Shown here: in pieces, positions 18,426-27,046 of the stretch
How the letters are laid out: each line of letters starts with the position of its first letter
How positions within the stretch are numbered: position 1 is the first letter of the stretch
Assembly: GCA_951812575.1 (NCBI GenBank)
Contig: OX638322.1
Span: forward strand, 3,476,501-3,540,500
Reading direction: 5' to 3'
Length of the DNA: 64,000 nucleotides
Origin: Candidatus Binatia bacterium
GTDB taxonomy: Bacteria; Desulfobacterota; Binatia; Bin18
Translations under genes and position numbers: made by a program
The notes under the pieces: model-generated
Told to the model about the DNA's origin: nothing
The model's database searches: none
Seen by the model: only the letters and a program-made list of their open reading frames with translations

Positions 18426-18824
18426 ATGGCTGAGAATCAATCAGAGTGTTGGGGAACTGGAAAACGAAAAACAGCGATTGCCAGAGTTCGCCTGCTTCCT
18501 GGGGAAGGGCGGTATACCGTCAACAAAAAAGCTCTTGACGAATATTTTGGCCGTGAAGCAATCCGGATGATTGCGCGGCAGCCACTCATCGTGACGCAAA
18601 CGGAAGACCAATACGATGTCAAGGCCAACGTCCAAGGGGGCGGAAACTCTGCCCAAGCTGCTGCTATTCGTCATGGGATTACCCGTGCCCTTCTCAAAGC
18701 CAGCCCAGACTTTCGGACCCTCCTGAAAAAAGAAGGATTTATTACCCGCGACTCACGAGAAGTTGAGCGCAAGAAGTATGGCAGGCACAAAGCGCGGAAG
18801 CGCCCTCAGTATTCAAAGCGGTAA
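18426..18824 (+). CDS. rpsI: 30S ribosomal protein S9
   Basis: S9 contacts P-site tRNA with its C-terminal tail. The 132-residue product has [38 protein letters not shown] and the basic tail ending RPQYSKR, the SKR end typical of S9. The ATG at 18426 follows GGAAGG; an upstream start at 18390 would add a 12-residue unconserved extension. The stop lies only 15 bp from the stop of lptG on the other strand. Confidence 0.97.
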   Translation: MAENQSECWGTGKRKTAIARVRLLPGEGRYTVNKKALDEYFGREAIRMIARQPLIVTQTEDQYDVKANVQGGGNSAQAAAIRHGITRALLKASPDFRTLLKKEGFITRDSREVERKKYGRHKARKRPQYSKR

Positions 18825-18839
18825 GCTCTTATAGGCCAA

Positions 18840-19952
18840 TTAGTCGATGCCGAGAAGGAAATAAATACCGACTAAGCTGAGCGTTCCATTAGCGAGCCAA
18901 GCAGAAAGGGTCGGGGGCAGGATCCCGCCGTTACCGAGAGAAACGGTGAGGGCGAGAAAGACCCAGTAGCCAAACCCAACAAGCAGAGCCGCAGCGAGTG
19001 CTGTTGGCACGGTCAGTTGCTTCGCGCCCGGTATCGCAAGTGCTGCCCCTAATAGTGTCATCACAAATGCCGCAAAAGGGATCGCACCCTTGAGCTTGAG
19101 GTCTACTTGATATTCTGTCGTATCGAGGCCCTTTTGTTGGAGATCCGCGATATAAGCCCTGAGTGCCTGTGATGAAAACTCTTCGGATTTCATGGCAACA
19201 AGGGAGAAGTCTTCTGGTGTTTCCTTGAGTAGAAGAGATGGCGAGAGCGAATGCTGCGTGTCTCCTCGCTCCAGCCTGCTCTCCTGGACTCCTTCAAAAT
19301 ACCATCTTCCGTCTCGCCAAGAGGCTTGAGCAATCTTCGTTAAAAACTGCACCTGAAAATTCTCACTGAGGGTATAAATAGTGAGGCCGGAAAGGACATT
19401 CCGGCGTGAATCAAAGTGGTCGATATGGTAGAAGCTATTTGTTCCATGGTACCAGAACCCTCGCGTCTGAAAGAGACCTTTAAAAGCCTTGCCTTTAATC
19501 TCCACGGTATTGATATATCGGGACTTGTGAAAGGCGTACGGAACGACATTCTCGTTCCACACCCATCCACCAAGACTTAATACACCGGCAGATACGAGGA
19601 GGGGAGCGGCCATCTGCCAGGCACTCACACCACAGGCTTTGAGTGCCTGGAGCTCCTTATGGCGGGAGAGCATCCCGAGGCTCAGCAGCGACCCGGCGAG
19701 TGCCGCGGCAGGGACAGCCTGGGTGACAAAGAGGGGTAATTTAAAAAGAAAATAGCTGCCTATAGCGGAGAGGGGTGCTTTGTATTTCACGAAACTGCTA
19801 AAGCGATCAAAAAAATCAACCAGTAGTGAGAGTCCGAGAAAGAGAAGAAGGCAGAGTAAAAAGAGACGAATAAATTCTTTGCATAGATAGACTGCGATGA
19901 GTCGAGAAGGAAAAGGAAGGCCAGTTTGATCCATAACCCGTGTCGGAATCAT
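18840..19952 (-). CDS. lptG: LPS export permease subunit LptG
   Basis: LptG, with LptF and the ATPase LptB, extracts lipopolysaccharide from the inner membrane and passes it to the LptC-LptA bridge. The 370-residue product has the YjgP/YjgQ layout: membrane helices at the N-terminus (YLCKEFIRLFLLCLLLFLGL and following), a central periplasmic beta-jellyroll region with FWYHGTNSFYHID, and three C-terminal helices. Its ATG overlaps the lptF stop codon by 4 bp, so the two are translated together. Which of the pair is F or G rests on gene order and the VARYL/FWYRxGxxFYxI-type motif, so the symbol is slightly less sure than the family. Confidence 0.9.
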   Translation of the reverse strand: MIPTRVMDQTGLPFPSRLIAVYLCKEFIRLFLLCLLLFLGLSLLVDFFDRFSSFVKYKAPLSAIGSYFLFKLPLFVTQAVPAAALAGSLLSLGMLSRHKELQALKACGVSAWQMAAPLLVSAGVLSLGGWVWNENVVPYAFHKSRYINTVEIKGKAFKGLFQTRGFWYHGTNSFYHIDHFDSRRNVLSGLTIYTLSENFQVQFLTKIAQASWRDGRWYFEGVQESRLERGDTQHSLSPSLLLKETPEDFSLVAMKSEEFSSQALRAYIADLQQKGLDTTEYQVDLKLKGAIPFAAFVMTLLGAALAIPGAKQLTVPTALAAALLVGFGYWVFLALTVSLGNGGILPPTLSAWLANGTLSLVGIYFLLGID

Positions 19953-21127
19953 TGGACGACAAAAGAGGACAATGAGCGCTTAGAAAAACACGGTGACAAC
20001 CAAACCAGGAGAGGGAAAAGGGGTTTTTCTTGCGTCACCCGAGAGAAGAGATAGACACCGAGACCGCCTAAGACGACATTCGGTATCCACAGGGCAATGG
20101 CAGGAGAGAGCACTCCCCTTTCTCCAAACGTCTCCCCGACAGTAAGCAGCAGATAGTAGAGCAGGATAATGCCGAGGCTTATACCAAATCCGACCGAACG
20201 AAAGGCCCAAGTCGTTCGTACACTAAGAGGAAGAGCGATCAGACTAAAGACCACACATGCAAACGGCAGGGCAAGGCGTCGATGGAATTCAACAAGCGCT
20301 TTATTATGTTGTGAAGACGCCTCTTGACTCTGAGACAAGCGGTGGAGGAGTTCCGCTATAGTCATATCTTTGGGGCTATGGTTCGGCTCGCTCACGTGAG
20401 CGAGCAGTGCAGCAGTATCCAACGTCACATCATAGACAGAGAAATGGGTGGTCTGATGACCCTTTTCTGCCTGTTGCATACTATGCACAGTCCCCTTGTT
20501 TAAGCGTAGGGTCAACAGATTTCCTTTAGCACTCGGAACAATGAGGCCATTGTGAGCAAAAATGGTATCTTTTCTATGTGGAGTCCGACTATCAGCGATC
20601 ATGATCCCTTTGAGAACCGTCCCTGGCGGTTCAATTTCTTCCGCATAGATAACCAGACCTGAAAATTCACTATTGAACGTCTTCTCTCTTAAGCCCGCGG
20701 TTGCCCGTGTTCTCGAAACATCATAGAACACACGATCGAGTCCGGCGTTACTCCATGGACGGACAGAGAGCGTGAGGAAAAAAGAGATCCCTAAAAGGAC
20801 CACTGCCAGCAGAGAAAGCGGTACGGCCATTTGAGAAAGACTCATACCACAACTTTTCAGCGCAATGATTTCTCTATCTGTCGAGAGCCGGCCAAATCCC
20901 CACAGAATGGCAAGGAGGAAGGCCATCGGCACTGTCACTTCGAGAAAAGAAGGAAGGACGAAGAACAGCATTTTACTGATATGCAGGATTGATACGCCCC
21001 GACTGATGACCAAATCAATGAGTTCCAGGATACGCGCCGTGAACAAAATGCAGGTAAAGATGAGCAAGCTGAGACAGAAGGGCAGAGTAATTTCGAGGAA
21101 GATATAGCGTGTCAGAATTTTGCCCAT
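19949..21127 (-). CDS. lptF: LPS export permease subunit LptF
   Basis: LptF is the partner of LptG in the LptB2FG transporter. The 392-residue protein starts MGKILTRYIFLEI, has N-terminal helices with FVLPSFLEVTVPMAFLLAI, the family motif ILWGFGRLSTDREIIALKSCG, a periplasmic domain and three C-terminal helices ending before the last 25 residues. The start at 21127 fits the family; two upstream ATGs would add unconserved residues. This start overlaps the divergent rlmB start: the two ATGs share a CATG at 21125-21128. AGGA lies about ten bases upstream on this strand. No promoter is visible between the two genes, so it must lie inside the rlmB coding region. Confidence 0.92.
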   Translation of the reverse strand: MGKILTRYIFLEITLPFCLSLLIFTCILFTARILELIDLVISRGVSILHISKMLFFVLPSFLEVTVPMAFLLAILWGFGRLSTDREIIALKSCGMSLSQMAVPLSLLAVVLLGISFFLTLSVRPWSNAGLDRVFYDVSRTRATAGLREKTFNSEFSGLVIYAEEIEPPGTVLKGIMIADSRTPHRKDTIFAHNGLIVPSAKGNLLTLRLNKGTVHSMQQAEKGHQTTHFSVYDVTLDTAALLAHVSEPNHSPKDMTIAELLHRLSQSQEASSQHNKALVEFHRRLALPFACVVFSLIALPLSVRTTWAFRSVGFGISLGIILLYYLLLTVGETFGERGVLSPAIALWIPNVVLGGLGVYLFSRVTQEKPLFPLLVWLSPCFSKRSLSSFVVQ

Positions 21128-21878
21128 GAAACGAAATCCTAGAAGAAATACGTTGCACTGTAAATCGCGTGTCATATATGGACTCCGCCCTCTCAACGAG
21201 TACCTCCGGACACAGCCAGAAACCATTGAGACCATTTATGCTCTCCGATTAAAGAAAACGGAGAGCATCATTCAATATGCTCGACAGCTTCACATACCCA
21301 TTCAATACCAATCCACAGCTTTCCTTGATGCCCTCACGTACGAGGGGAATCACCAAGGAGTCGCCGCTCGGATGCATCCGTTTCAGTATGCTATCCTGAC
21401 TGAGCTGATACAGAGCCCAGTAGACTGTATTCTGGTACTCGATGAGATAGTGGACCCTCGGAATCTTGGAGCGCTGCTCAGAACAGCGGAGTCAGCGAAG
21501 GTCGGAGGCGTGATATTAACGAAACGACGTTCTGCTCAACTCTCGGCAAGTGTTGAAAAAGCCGCGGCTGGGGCAACAGCATATCTTCCTATATGTCGAG
21601 TTGGCAATTTGCAGCATGCCCTCATGACCTTAAAACAAGCAAATTTCTGGCTTGTCGGACTCAATCCGCAGGCAACCGCCACCGTGTATGATCTCGATAT
21701 GCATGGAAAAGTCGCTCTCGTCCTAGGTGGCGAAGGTAAAGGAATCCGCCCGCTCGTCCAGAATACCTGTGATTACTTAGTATCAATACCGATGGAAGGA
21801 CAGATTTCCTCCCTGAATGTTTCTGTCGCCGGTGCCATCGTACTCTATGAACGTCTCCGTCAGATTCGTACGTCGTAG
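21126..21878 (+). CDS. rlmB: 23S rRNA 2'-O-methyltransferase of the SpoU/TrmH family, probably RlmB
   Basis: RlmB methylates a guanosine ribose in 23S rRNA (Gm2251 in E. coli) using S-adenosylmethionine. The 250-residue protein has an N-terminal substrate-binding domain starting at VIYGLRPLNEYL and then the knotted SpoU domain. The domain's three motifs are present: DPRNLGALLRTAE, LVLGGEGKGIRPLV and ISSLNVSVAGAIVLYE. The start is uncertain: ATG 21126 overlaps the lptF start, and TTG 21150 would give a protein closer to the usual N-terminus. A terminator-like element follows. Other SpoU enzymes are possible, but the N-terminal domain and length favour RlmB. Confidence 0.87.
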   Translation: MKRNPRRNTLHCKSRVIYGLRPLNEYLRTQPETIETIYALRLKKTESIIQYARQLHIPIQYQSTAFLDALTYEGNHQGVAARMHPFQYAILTELIQSPVDCILVLDEIVDPRNLGALLRTAESAKVGGVILTKRRSAQLSASVEKAAAGATAYLPICRVGNLQHALMTLKQANFWLVGLNPQATATVYDLDMHGKVALVLGGEGKGIRPLVQNTCDYLVSIPMEGQISSLNVSVAGAIVLYERLRQIRTS

Positions 21879-21899
21879 TACTATAAAGTCTCATGGCAG

Positions 21900-21930
21900 A
21901 GTCCTTGCTTGTCGTCAGGCTGTTTTTTTG
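21900..21930 (+). terminator. Candidate terminator after rlmB
   Basis: AGTCCT (21900-21905) can pair with AGGCT (21917-21921) with one bulged base, and a run of seven T residues follows at 21923-21929. The stem is short, but the T-run and its position 22 bp after the rlmB stop support a terminator. Confidence 0.4.
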
Positions 21931-22008
21931 CTATTTATCCGCAAGATATAGAAATTGAAGGAGATTTTCTTTTTCGAGGAAGAAAGAGATTAAGTAATTT
22001 TATTGCTA

Positions 22009-22037
22009 TTGACTGCCGGAATGAGCTAGGGTAGGAT
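22009..22037 (+). promoter_or_regulatory. Strong candidate promoter for the tRNA-tuf-rpmG cluster
   Basis: TTGACT (22009-22014), exactly 17 bases, then TAGGAT (22032-22037), in the AT-rich 263-bp gap after rlmB. The first tRNA begins 104 bp after the -10 box. It is the best promoter match in the window and stands at the head of the translation superoperon. Apart from this and the terminator before it, I see nothing else in the gap. Confidence 0.55.
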
Positions 22038-22141
22038 GAGCCGCTTCCCTGAGATATAACAAGGTTTCGTTTGAAAAGGCTCTGAAATCTACATAATTAT
22101 TAAGCTACATTATTGAGCTACGGAAAATTATACCCGGTCAC

Positions 22142-22213
22142 GCTGGCGTAGCTCAACGGTAGAGCAACTGATTTGTAATCAGTAGGTTGTAGGTTCAATT
22201 CCTATCGCCAGCT
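22142..22213 (+). tRNA. tRNA-Thr (anticodon TGT)
   Basis: GCTGGCG pairs with CGCCAGC and the discriminator is T. The anticodon stem ACTGA/TCAGT encloses TTTGTAA, giving TGT. The order Thr-Tyr-Gly-Thr before tuf is the same as in many proteobacteria, E. coli included. CCA is not encoded. Confidence 0.96.
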
Positions 22214-22239
22214 TTCATCGGGATGAAAACCATGCGCAT

Positions 22240-22322
22240 GGAGAGGTGCCCGAGCGGCCAAAGGGAGCAGACTGTAAATCTGCCGGCATATGCCTTCGAA
22301 GGTTCGAATCCTTCCCTCTCCA
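22240..22322 (+). tRNA. tRNA-Tyr (anticodon GTA)
   Basis: GGAGAGG pairs with CCTCTCC and the discriminator is A. The anticodon stem GCAGA/TCTGC encloses CTGTAAA, giving GTA. A long variable arm is present, as in bacterial class II tRNA-Tyr. CCA is not encoded. Confidence 0.96.
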
Positions 22323-22346
22323 CTCTAAATAAAGGGAAGACTTTGG

Positions 22347-22423
22347 GCGGGAATAGCTCAGTTGGCTAGAGCGCGAGCCTTCCAAGCTCGGGGTCGCGGG
22401 TTCGAGTCCCGTTTCCCGCTCCA
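22347..22423 (+). tRNA. tRNA-Gly (anticodon TCC), CCA encoded
   Basis: GCGGGAA pairs with TTCCCGC and the discriminator is T at 22420. CCA is encoded at 22421-22423. The anticodon stem CGAGC/GCTCG encloses CTTCCAA, giving TCC. Confidence 0.96.
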
Positions 22424-22461
22424 ACATTAGGTTATGACGAAGTGAGAAAATTGATCCCAAT

Positions 22462-22534
22462 GCCCAGGTAGCTCAGTAGGTAGAGCACGTCCTTGGTAAG
22501 GACGAGGTCGGCGGTTCAAGCCCGCTCCTGGGCT
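22462..22534 (+). tRNA. tRNA-Thr (anticodon GGT)
   Basis: GCCCAGG pairs with CCTGGGC and the discriminator is T. The anticodon stem CGTCC/GGACG encloses TTGGTAA, giving GGT. CCA is not encoded. It is the last tRNA before the first tuf gene. Confidence 0.96.
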
Positions 22535-22610
22535 TGTCCCATTTTCACGAAAGAAACGGATTATTAAAAGCTTGACTGTTGGGAAAGTTGAGACAAGTTT
22601 CTCACTGTTG

Positions 22611-23820
22611 AGCGCATTACGCAGAAAGGGAGAGAGATGGCGAAGGAGCGGTTTGAGCGGACGAAGCCGCATATGAATGTGGGGACGATCGGGCATATTG
22701 ATCATGGGAAGACGACGCTGACGGCGGCGATCACGAAAGTGTTAGCCGCGCGGGCGATGGCCGAGGCGGTGGCGTTTGACGAGATTGACAAAGCGCCGGA
22801 GGAGAAAGAGCGGGGGATCACGATCAACACGGCGCACGTGGAATATGAGACCGAGCAGCGGCACTATGCGCACGTGGACTGTCCGGGGCATGCGGACTAT
22901 ATCAAGAACATGATCACCGGGGCGGCGCAGATGGACGGGGCGATATTGGTCGTGGCGGCCTCAGACGGGCCGATGCCGCAGACGCGGGAGCATATTCTAC
23001 TGGCGCGGCAAGTGGGGGTGCCGGCGATCGTGGTGTTCATGAACAAAGTGGACATGGTGGATGACGAGGAGTTGTTGGACTTAGTCGAGTTAGAGATGCG
23101 GGAGTTGTTGTCGAAGTATGACTTTCCGGGCGATGACACGCCCATCATTCGGGGGAGTGCGCTGCGGGCGTTAGAGGGGGAAGCCGACGGGGAGGCGCAA
23201 GTGCTGGAGTTGATGGCTGCGGTAGACAGTTTTATTCCCGAGCCGGCGCGGGATGTGGACCAAGAGTTTTTAATGTCGGTCGAAGACGTGTTTACGATTT
23301 CGGGGCGGGGGACGGTGGCGACGGGGCGGGTGGAGCGGGGGCGGATCAAGGTGGGAGAAGAGGTGGAGATCGTGGGGATTCGGGAGACACAGAAGACAAC
23401 CGTGACCGGCGTCGAGATGTTTCGCAAGCTCTTAGACGAAGGGGTGGCGGGGGACAATGTGGGGTGTTTGTTGCGGGGGATCAAGCGGGAAGAGATTGAG
23501 CGGGGGCAGGTGTTAGCCAAGCCGGGGAGTATCACGCCGCACACGAAGTATGAGGCCGAGGTGTATGTGTTGACGAAGGATGAGGGGGGGCGGCACACAC
23601 CGTTTTTCAATGGGTATCGGCCACAGTTTTACTTTCGGACGACAGATGTGACGGGGTCGGTGACATTGCAGGAGGGGACGGAGATGGTGATGCCGGGGGA
23701 CAACACGCAGATGACGGTGGCGTTACTGACCCCGATTGCGATGGATGAGGGGTTGCGGTTTGCGATTCGGGAGGGCGGCCGCACGGTGGGTGCGGGGGTT
23801 GTCACCAAAATCCTGGAGTA
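22611..23820 (+). repeat. Direct repeat, copy 1: first tuf gene with its ribosome-binding site
   Basis: This stretch of about 1.2 kb matches 36525-37734 nearly base for base. Identity starts 26 bases before the ATG, at AGCGCATTACGCAG, and runs to the stop codon. By eye the only differences are two silent changes, at 23800 and 23803. Such identity between distant copies is the mark of gene conversion or a recent duplication. Confidence 0.95.
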
Positions 23821-23821
23821 A
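22637..23821 (+). CDS. tuf: Elongation factor Tu, copy 1
   Basis: EF-Tu is the GTPase that brings aminoacyl-tRNA to the ribosome. The 394-residue protein has G1 GHIDHGKT (19-26), the switch-I region with [13 protein letters not shown]3 DCPGH (81-85, with the catalytic His85), G4 NKVD (about 136-139), and domains 2 and 3 ending VVTKILE. The protein is identical to copy 2. GGGAGAGAG precedes the ATG. Codon use is unusual: arginine is nearly always CGG and glycine GGG, with many GCG, GTG and ACG codons, unlike the neighbouring ribosomal genes. It sits between four tRNA genes and rpmG, the classic tufB position. Confidence 0.98.
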   Translation: MAKERFERTKPHMNVGTIGHIDHGKTTLTAAITKVLAARAMAEAVAFDEIDKAPEEKERGITINTAHVEYETEQRHYAHVDCPGHADYIKNMITGAAQMDGAILVVAASDGPMPQTREHILLARQVGVPAIVVFMNKVDMVDDEELLDLVELEMRELLSKYDFPGDDTPIIRGSALRALEGEADGEAQVLELMAAVDSFIPEPARDVDQEFLMSVEDVFTISGRGTVATGRVERGRIKVGEEVEIVGIRETQKTTVTGVEMFRKLLDEGVAGDNVGCLLRGIKREEIERGQVLAKPGSITPHTKYEAEVYVLTKDEGGRHTPFFNGYRPQFYFRTTDVTGSVTLQEGTEMVMPGDNTQMTVALLTPIAMDEGLRFAIREGGRTVGAGVVTKILE

Positions 23822-23839
23822 GAGAAGAGAGAAATTATT

Positions 23840-23992
23840 ATGAGAGATCTTGTTGGACTTTCCTGTGAGCGGTGCAAAAACAAAAACTATACCGCAACCA
23901 AGAATAAGAAGCTCACTCCCGATAAACTTGTTCGACGGAAATTTTGCCCGATCTGTCGCTCTCATACCTCGCATAAAGAAGTAAAGGTGTGA
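23840..23992 (+). CDS. rpmG: 50S ribosomal protein L33
   Basis: This 50-residue gene starts MRDLVGLSCERCKNKNY and ends HTSHKEVKV. It carries two CxxC pairs (CERC and CPIC), so it is the zinc-binding form of L33. It lies 18 bp after tuf, with tRNA-Trp and secE-nusG following, which is the standard order. Confidence 0.95.
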   Translation: MRDLVGLSCERCKNKNYTATKNKKLTPDKLVRRKFCPICRSHTSHKEVKV

Positions 23993-23999
23993 GAGAGGA

Positions 24000-24074
24000 G
24001 GGTCAGTAGCTCGAATTGGATAGAGCACCGGACTCCAAATCCGGGGGTTGCAGGTTCGAGTCCTGCCTGACCCG
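24000..24074 (+). tRNA. tRNA-Trp (anticodon CCA)
   Basis: GGGTCAG pairs with CTGACCC and the discriminator is G. The anticodon stem CCGGA/TCCGG encloses CTCCAAA, giving anticodon CCA. The T arm GCAGG/CCTGC encloses TTCGAGT. The 3' CCA end is not encoded. It starts 8 bp after rpmG. Confidence 0.96.
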
Positions 24075-24123
24075 TTCCCTTTGGGTAGGTGCGTTTCCTC
24101 TAGCGAGATGAGGATAGTACTAT

Positions 24124-24318
24124 ATGGGTGCGTTTGAGACAGCGCGGGCATATTGCCAAGAGGCGTGGGCAGAGACCCAGAAGGTCCATTGGCCGAGTCG
24201 TAGAGAGGTTCGCTCGGCGACGCTGGTTGTGCTCCTCCTTGTTGCAATCGTTGCACTGTTCTTGTTCTCGGTCGATGCTGTGCTGTCGTGGCTGTTTCGC
24301 TCGTTCCTGGGAAATTAA
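24124..24318 (+). CDS. secE: Preprotein translocase subunit SecE
   Basis: SecE clamps SecY in the protein-export channel. This is the short, single-helix form (64 residues): an amphipathic N-terminal helix with AWAETQKVHWPSRREV, the conserved W-P-S/T-R core, followed by one membrane helix (VVLLLVAIVALFLFSVDAVL). nusG follows after 26 bp, as in most bacteria. Confidence 0.94.
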   Translation: MGAFETARAYCQEAWAETQKVHWPSRREVRSATLVVLLLVAIVALFLFSVDAVLSWLFRSFLGN

Positions 24319-24344
24319 CTATCGGCATAAAGGGGCCTGAGGTT

Positions 24345-24884
24345 ATGGGCAAGCAATGGTATATCGTCCATACCTATTCTGGGTACGAACGCAAAGCGAA
24401 AGCCGCTTTAGAGGAACGTATTCGGACTCTGGGGAAGCAGGAAGCGTTCGGGGACGTGCTAGTGCCAGAGGAGCAAGTCGTTGAGTTAGTAAAAGGAAAA
24501 AAGCGTACATCGGCTCGGAAATTTTTTCCGGGTTACATCCTCGTACAGATGGAGATGAATGATGAGACTTGGCATGTTGTCCGGTCAACGCCCAAAGTGA
24601 CTGGATTTGTTGGTGGAACAAACGACCCTCAGACTATTCCGTCAGTGTCAGAAGCCGAGGTGTCCGAGATTCACCAGCAAGTTCAAGAGGGGGCCTTGCG
24701 GCCTAAGCCAAAAATCTCATTTGCGACAGGAGAGGGTGTGAAAGTTGTTGATGGCCCTTTTCAGGACTTTACTGGCGTTGTTGAGGAAGTGAAGCCGGAT
24801 AAGGGGAAGTTGCGCGTCTTGATCAGTATATTTGGTCGGGCCACTCCGGTTGAGCTCGATCTTGTCCAAGTTGAAAAAGCATAA
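24345..24884 (+). CDS. nusG: Transcription antitermination/termination factor NusG
   Basis: NusG binds RNA polymerase and couples it to Rho or the ribosome. The 179-residue protein has the NGN domain starting KQWYIVHTYSGYERKAK, with RKFFPGYILVQMEMND and the TPKVTGFVGG segment. The C-terminal KOW domain carries VKVVDGPFQDFTGVVEEV and ends ELDLVQVEKA. The ATG at 24345 follows TGAGG; an upstream start at 24288 would overlap secE and is not conserved. Confidence 0.96.
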   Translation: MGKQWYIVHTYSGYERKAKAALEERIRTLGKQEAFGDVLVPEEQVVELVKGKKRTSARKFFPGYILVQMEMNDETWHVVRSTPKVTGFVGGTNDPQTIPSVSEAEVSEIHQQVQEGALRPKPKISFATGEGVKVVDGPFQDFTGVVEEVKPDKGKLRVLISIFGRATPVELDLVQVEKA

Positions 24885-24900
24885 GTAATGGTGAGAAGCG

Positions 24901-25326
24901 ATGGCAAAGAAAATAGACACAACGATCAAGCTTCAGATTCCGGCTGGACAAGCGAACCCCAGCCCGCCCGTCGGCCCTGCCCTTGGGCAAAGGGGGGTCA
25001 ATATCATGGAGTTCTGTAAAGCGTTCAATGCGAAAACGCAGGACCAGCAAGGGTTACTGATTCCCGTTGTGATTACTGTTTATGTAGACCGCTCTTTTTC
25101 CTTTATCACCAAGACGCCGCCAGCCTCCACGCTTCTGAAGAAGGCCGCCGGACTGGAAAAAGCCTCTAGTGAGCCGGCGAGGGAGATGAAGGGTTCCGTG
25201 ACTCAGAAACAGATTGAGGCGATTGCCACGACGAAGATGCCGGATCTGAATGCGAAAGACCTTGAGGGCGCAATGCGCATTATTGCCGGGACGGCGCGCA
25301 GCATGGGAATTGAGGTGGTGAACTGA
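24901..25326 (+). CDS. rplK: 50S ribosomal protein L11
   Basis: L11 forms the GTPase-associated centre with 23S rRNA and is needed for RelA activation. The 141-residue protein has [33 protein letters not shown] and the C-terminal RNA-binding domain ending ARSMGIEV. The length is typical. rplA starts one base after its stop codon, which points to translational coupling and the usual L1 feedback unit. Confidence 0.97.
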   Translation: MAKKIDTTIKLQIPAGQANPSPPVGPALGQRGVNIMEFCKAFNAKTQDQQGLLIPVVITVYVDRSFSFITKTPPASTLLKKAAGLEKASSEPAREMKGSVTQKQIEAIATTKMPDLNAKDLEGAMRIIAGTARSMGIEVVN

Positions 25327-25327
25327 T

Positions 25328-26026
25328 ATGGCTCGAAAAAGCAAAAGCTATCATTCTGCTCAGGAGAAGGTCGACCGGACCAAGCGCTACCCCTTAGAGG
25401 CAGCACTTGTCCTTGCCAGCGAGACGAAACGCGCCAGGTTCGACGAGAGTGTCGAGCTTGCAGTACGGCTCGGTGTTGACCCGAGGAAGGCCGACCAAAA
25501 CATCCGTGGGACAGTGCTCCTTCCTCATGGAACTGGGAAATCCGTATGTGTTGCTGTTTTCGCCAAAGGGGAAAAGGCTCAAGAGGCCGAGGAAGCGGGT
25601 GCTGACGTTGTCGGCGGTGAAGACCTGGCAAAGCGTATTAGCGATGAAGGTTGGCTAGAGTTCGATAAGGCTGTTGCCACTCCAGATATGATGGGGGTCG
25701 TTGGGCGGCTCGGAAAAATTCTCGGGCCACGAGGCCTCATGCCAAACCCAAAAGTTGGGACGGTGACCACAGATATTGCCCAGGCGGTTCAAGACCTGAA
25801 GGGAGGCAAGGTCGAATATCGGGTTGACAAAGCGGGCAATGTACATGTGCCGATCGGTAAAGCCTCATTTGAAAAAGCGCAGCTTGTTGACAATGCCCAG
25901 TCTCTTCTTGAGAGCCTGGTGCGTGCGAAGCCTGCCTCGGCAAAAGGCACCTATCTCAAGAGTATTACGGTGAGTACCAGCATGGGACCAGGAGTCCGCG
26001 TCGACCCGACTGGCTCCTTCCGTTAA
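25328..26026 (+). CDS. rplA: 50S ribosomal protein L1
   Basis: L1 forms the mobile stalk near the E site and in many bacteria represses its own operon. The 232-residue protein has the family core [24 protein letters not shown] segment, [11 protein letters not shown] and [14 protein letters not shown] at the C-terminus. It directly follows rplK, as in the standard L11 operon. Confidence 0.97.
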   Translation: MARKSKSYHSAQEKVDRTKRYPLEAALVLASETKRARFDESVELAVRLGVDPRKADQNIRGTVLLPHGTGKSVCVAVFAKGEKAQEAEEAGADVVGGEDLAKRISDEGWLEFDKAVATPDMMGVVGRLGKILGPRGLMPNPKVGTVTTDIAQAVQDLKGGKVEYRVDKAGNVHVPIGKASFEKAQLVDNAQSLLESLVRAKPASAKGTYLKSITVSTSMGPGVRVDPTGSFR

Positions 26027-26074
26027 GGCGAGGAAGAGCGACGCCATTCATCTCGGCGCGACGAAAGAGAAACA

Positions 26075-26596
26075 ATGGACCGACAAACAAAGGAAGAAAC
26101 GGTTATTGATCTGCAGAGTCGATTTGCCAGTGCGACTGCAGCAGTGGTGACCGAATATAAAGGTTTAACAGTTGAAGAGCTCAATGTTCTACGTCGCGAA
26201 CTGCGCGAAGTGTCTGGAGAATATCGCGTCGCCAAGAATACGCTGGTAGCGCTCGCTATTGATGGCACGCCGTATCTGTCCTTGAAGGAACTCCTGGCCG
26301 GCCAGAATGGCTTGGTCCTTGGCTATGGCGATATCGTTGGACTCACAAAGGTTGTTGCTCGCTATGCCTCTGAAAACGAGAAGTTCACTATTAAGGGAGG
26401 AGTCACAGAGGGGCAATTCCTAGAGACTGCAGGCATAGAGGAGTTAGCGACATTACCAAGTCGTGAGGCGCTCCAGGGGCAATTGCTAGGGGTGCTGTCC
26501 CAACCCGCTACCCGCCTTGTCGGGGCGTTGTCCGCCTCTGGGGGCCAGCTTGCCCGATTACTGAATGAACGTATGTCCCAACTGAACTCGGACTAA
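26075..26596 (+). CDS. rplJ: 50S ribosomal protein L10
   Basis: L10 anchors the L7/L12 dimers on the stalk base. The 173-residue protein begins MDRQTKEETVIDLQS, with VVTEYKGLTVEELNVLRREL and YRVAKNTLVALA in the RNA-binding domain. The C-terminal helix that holds L7/L12 follows (LVGALSASGGQLARLLNERM). The 48-bp leader before it is too short to hold a large autoregulatory structure such as that in E. coli. Confidence 0.96.
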   Translation: MDRQTKEETVIDLQSRFASATAAVVTEYKGLTVEELNVLRRELREVSGEYRVAKNTLVALAIDGTPYLSLKELLAGQNGLVLGYGDIVGLTKVVARYASENEKFTIKGGVTEGQFLETAGIEELATLPSREALQGQLLGVLSQPATRLVGALSASGGQLARLLNERMSQLNSD

Positions 26597-26626
26597 TCGA
26601 AAATTACTTTCCTGAAGGAGGAATGT

Positions 26627-27022
26627 ATGGCTCTGACAGAAGAGAAGATGGATGAACTCATTACCACACTTTCTGACCTCACGATTCTTGAGGCTTCCGA
26701 TTTAGTCAAGAAGCTCGAAGAAAAATGGGGAGTCAGCGCCGCTGCTCCGGTGGTGGTTGCTGGAGGAGCGGCCGCTGGGGGTGATGCTGCGCCTGCTGCG
26801 GAAGCGGAGAAAGACGAATTCAACGTTGTGCTGACAGGGCCTGGGGAGAAAAAGATCCAGGTTATTAAGGTCGTCCGTGAATTGACGGGGCTCGGACTCA
26901 AAGAAGCCAAAGGGCTTGTCGATAGTGCGCCCAAAGCGGTCAAAGAAGGAGCATCCAAGGCGGAAGCGGAAGAGATCAAAAACAAGCTGGAAGAGGCTGG
27001 AGGGCTGGTTGAGTTGCAGTAG
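26627..27022 (+). CDS. rplL: 50S ribosomal protein L7/L12
   Basis: L7/L12 forms the stalk that recruits translation factors. The 131-residue protein has the N-terminal dimerisation domain ([20 protein letters not shown]), an Ala/Gly-rich hinge at about 40-62, and the C-terminal domain with [20 protein letters not shown] and [13 protein letters not shown] strong AAGGAGGA site precedes the ATG, in keeping with its multiple copies per ribosome. Confidence 0.97.
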   Translation: MALTEEKMDELITTLSDLTILEASDLVKKLEEKWGVSAAAPVVVAGGAAAGGDAAPAAEAEKDEFNVVLTGPGEKKIQVIKVVRELTGLGLKEAKGLVDSAPKAVKEGASKAEAEEIKNKLEEAGGLVELQ

Positions 27023-27046
27023 AAACGGAGCGGTAGGAGGGCATGT

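Noticed and set aside
22897..23610. A 237-codon minus-strand frame inside tuf, repeated at 36811-37524
   Set aside because: It appears twice only because tuf is duplicated. Its Ser/Thr/Pro-rich sequence is the complement of G-rich tuf codons.
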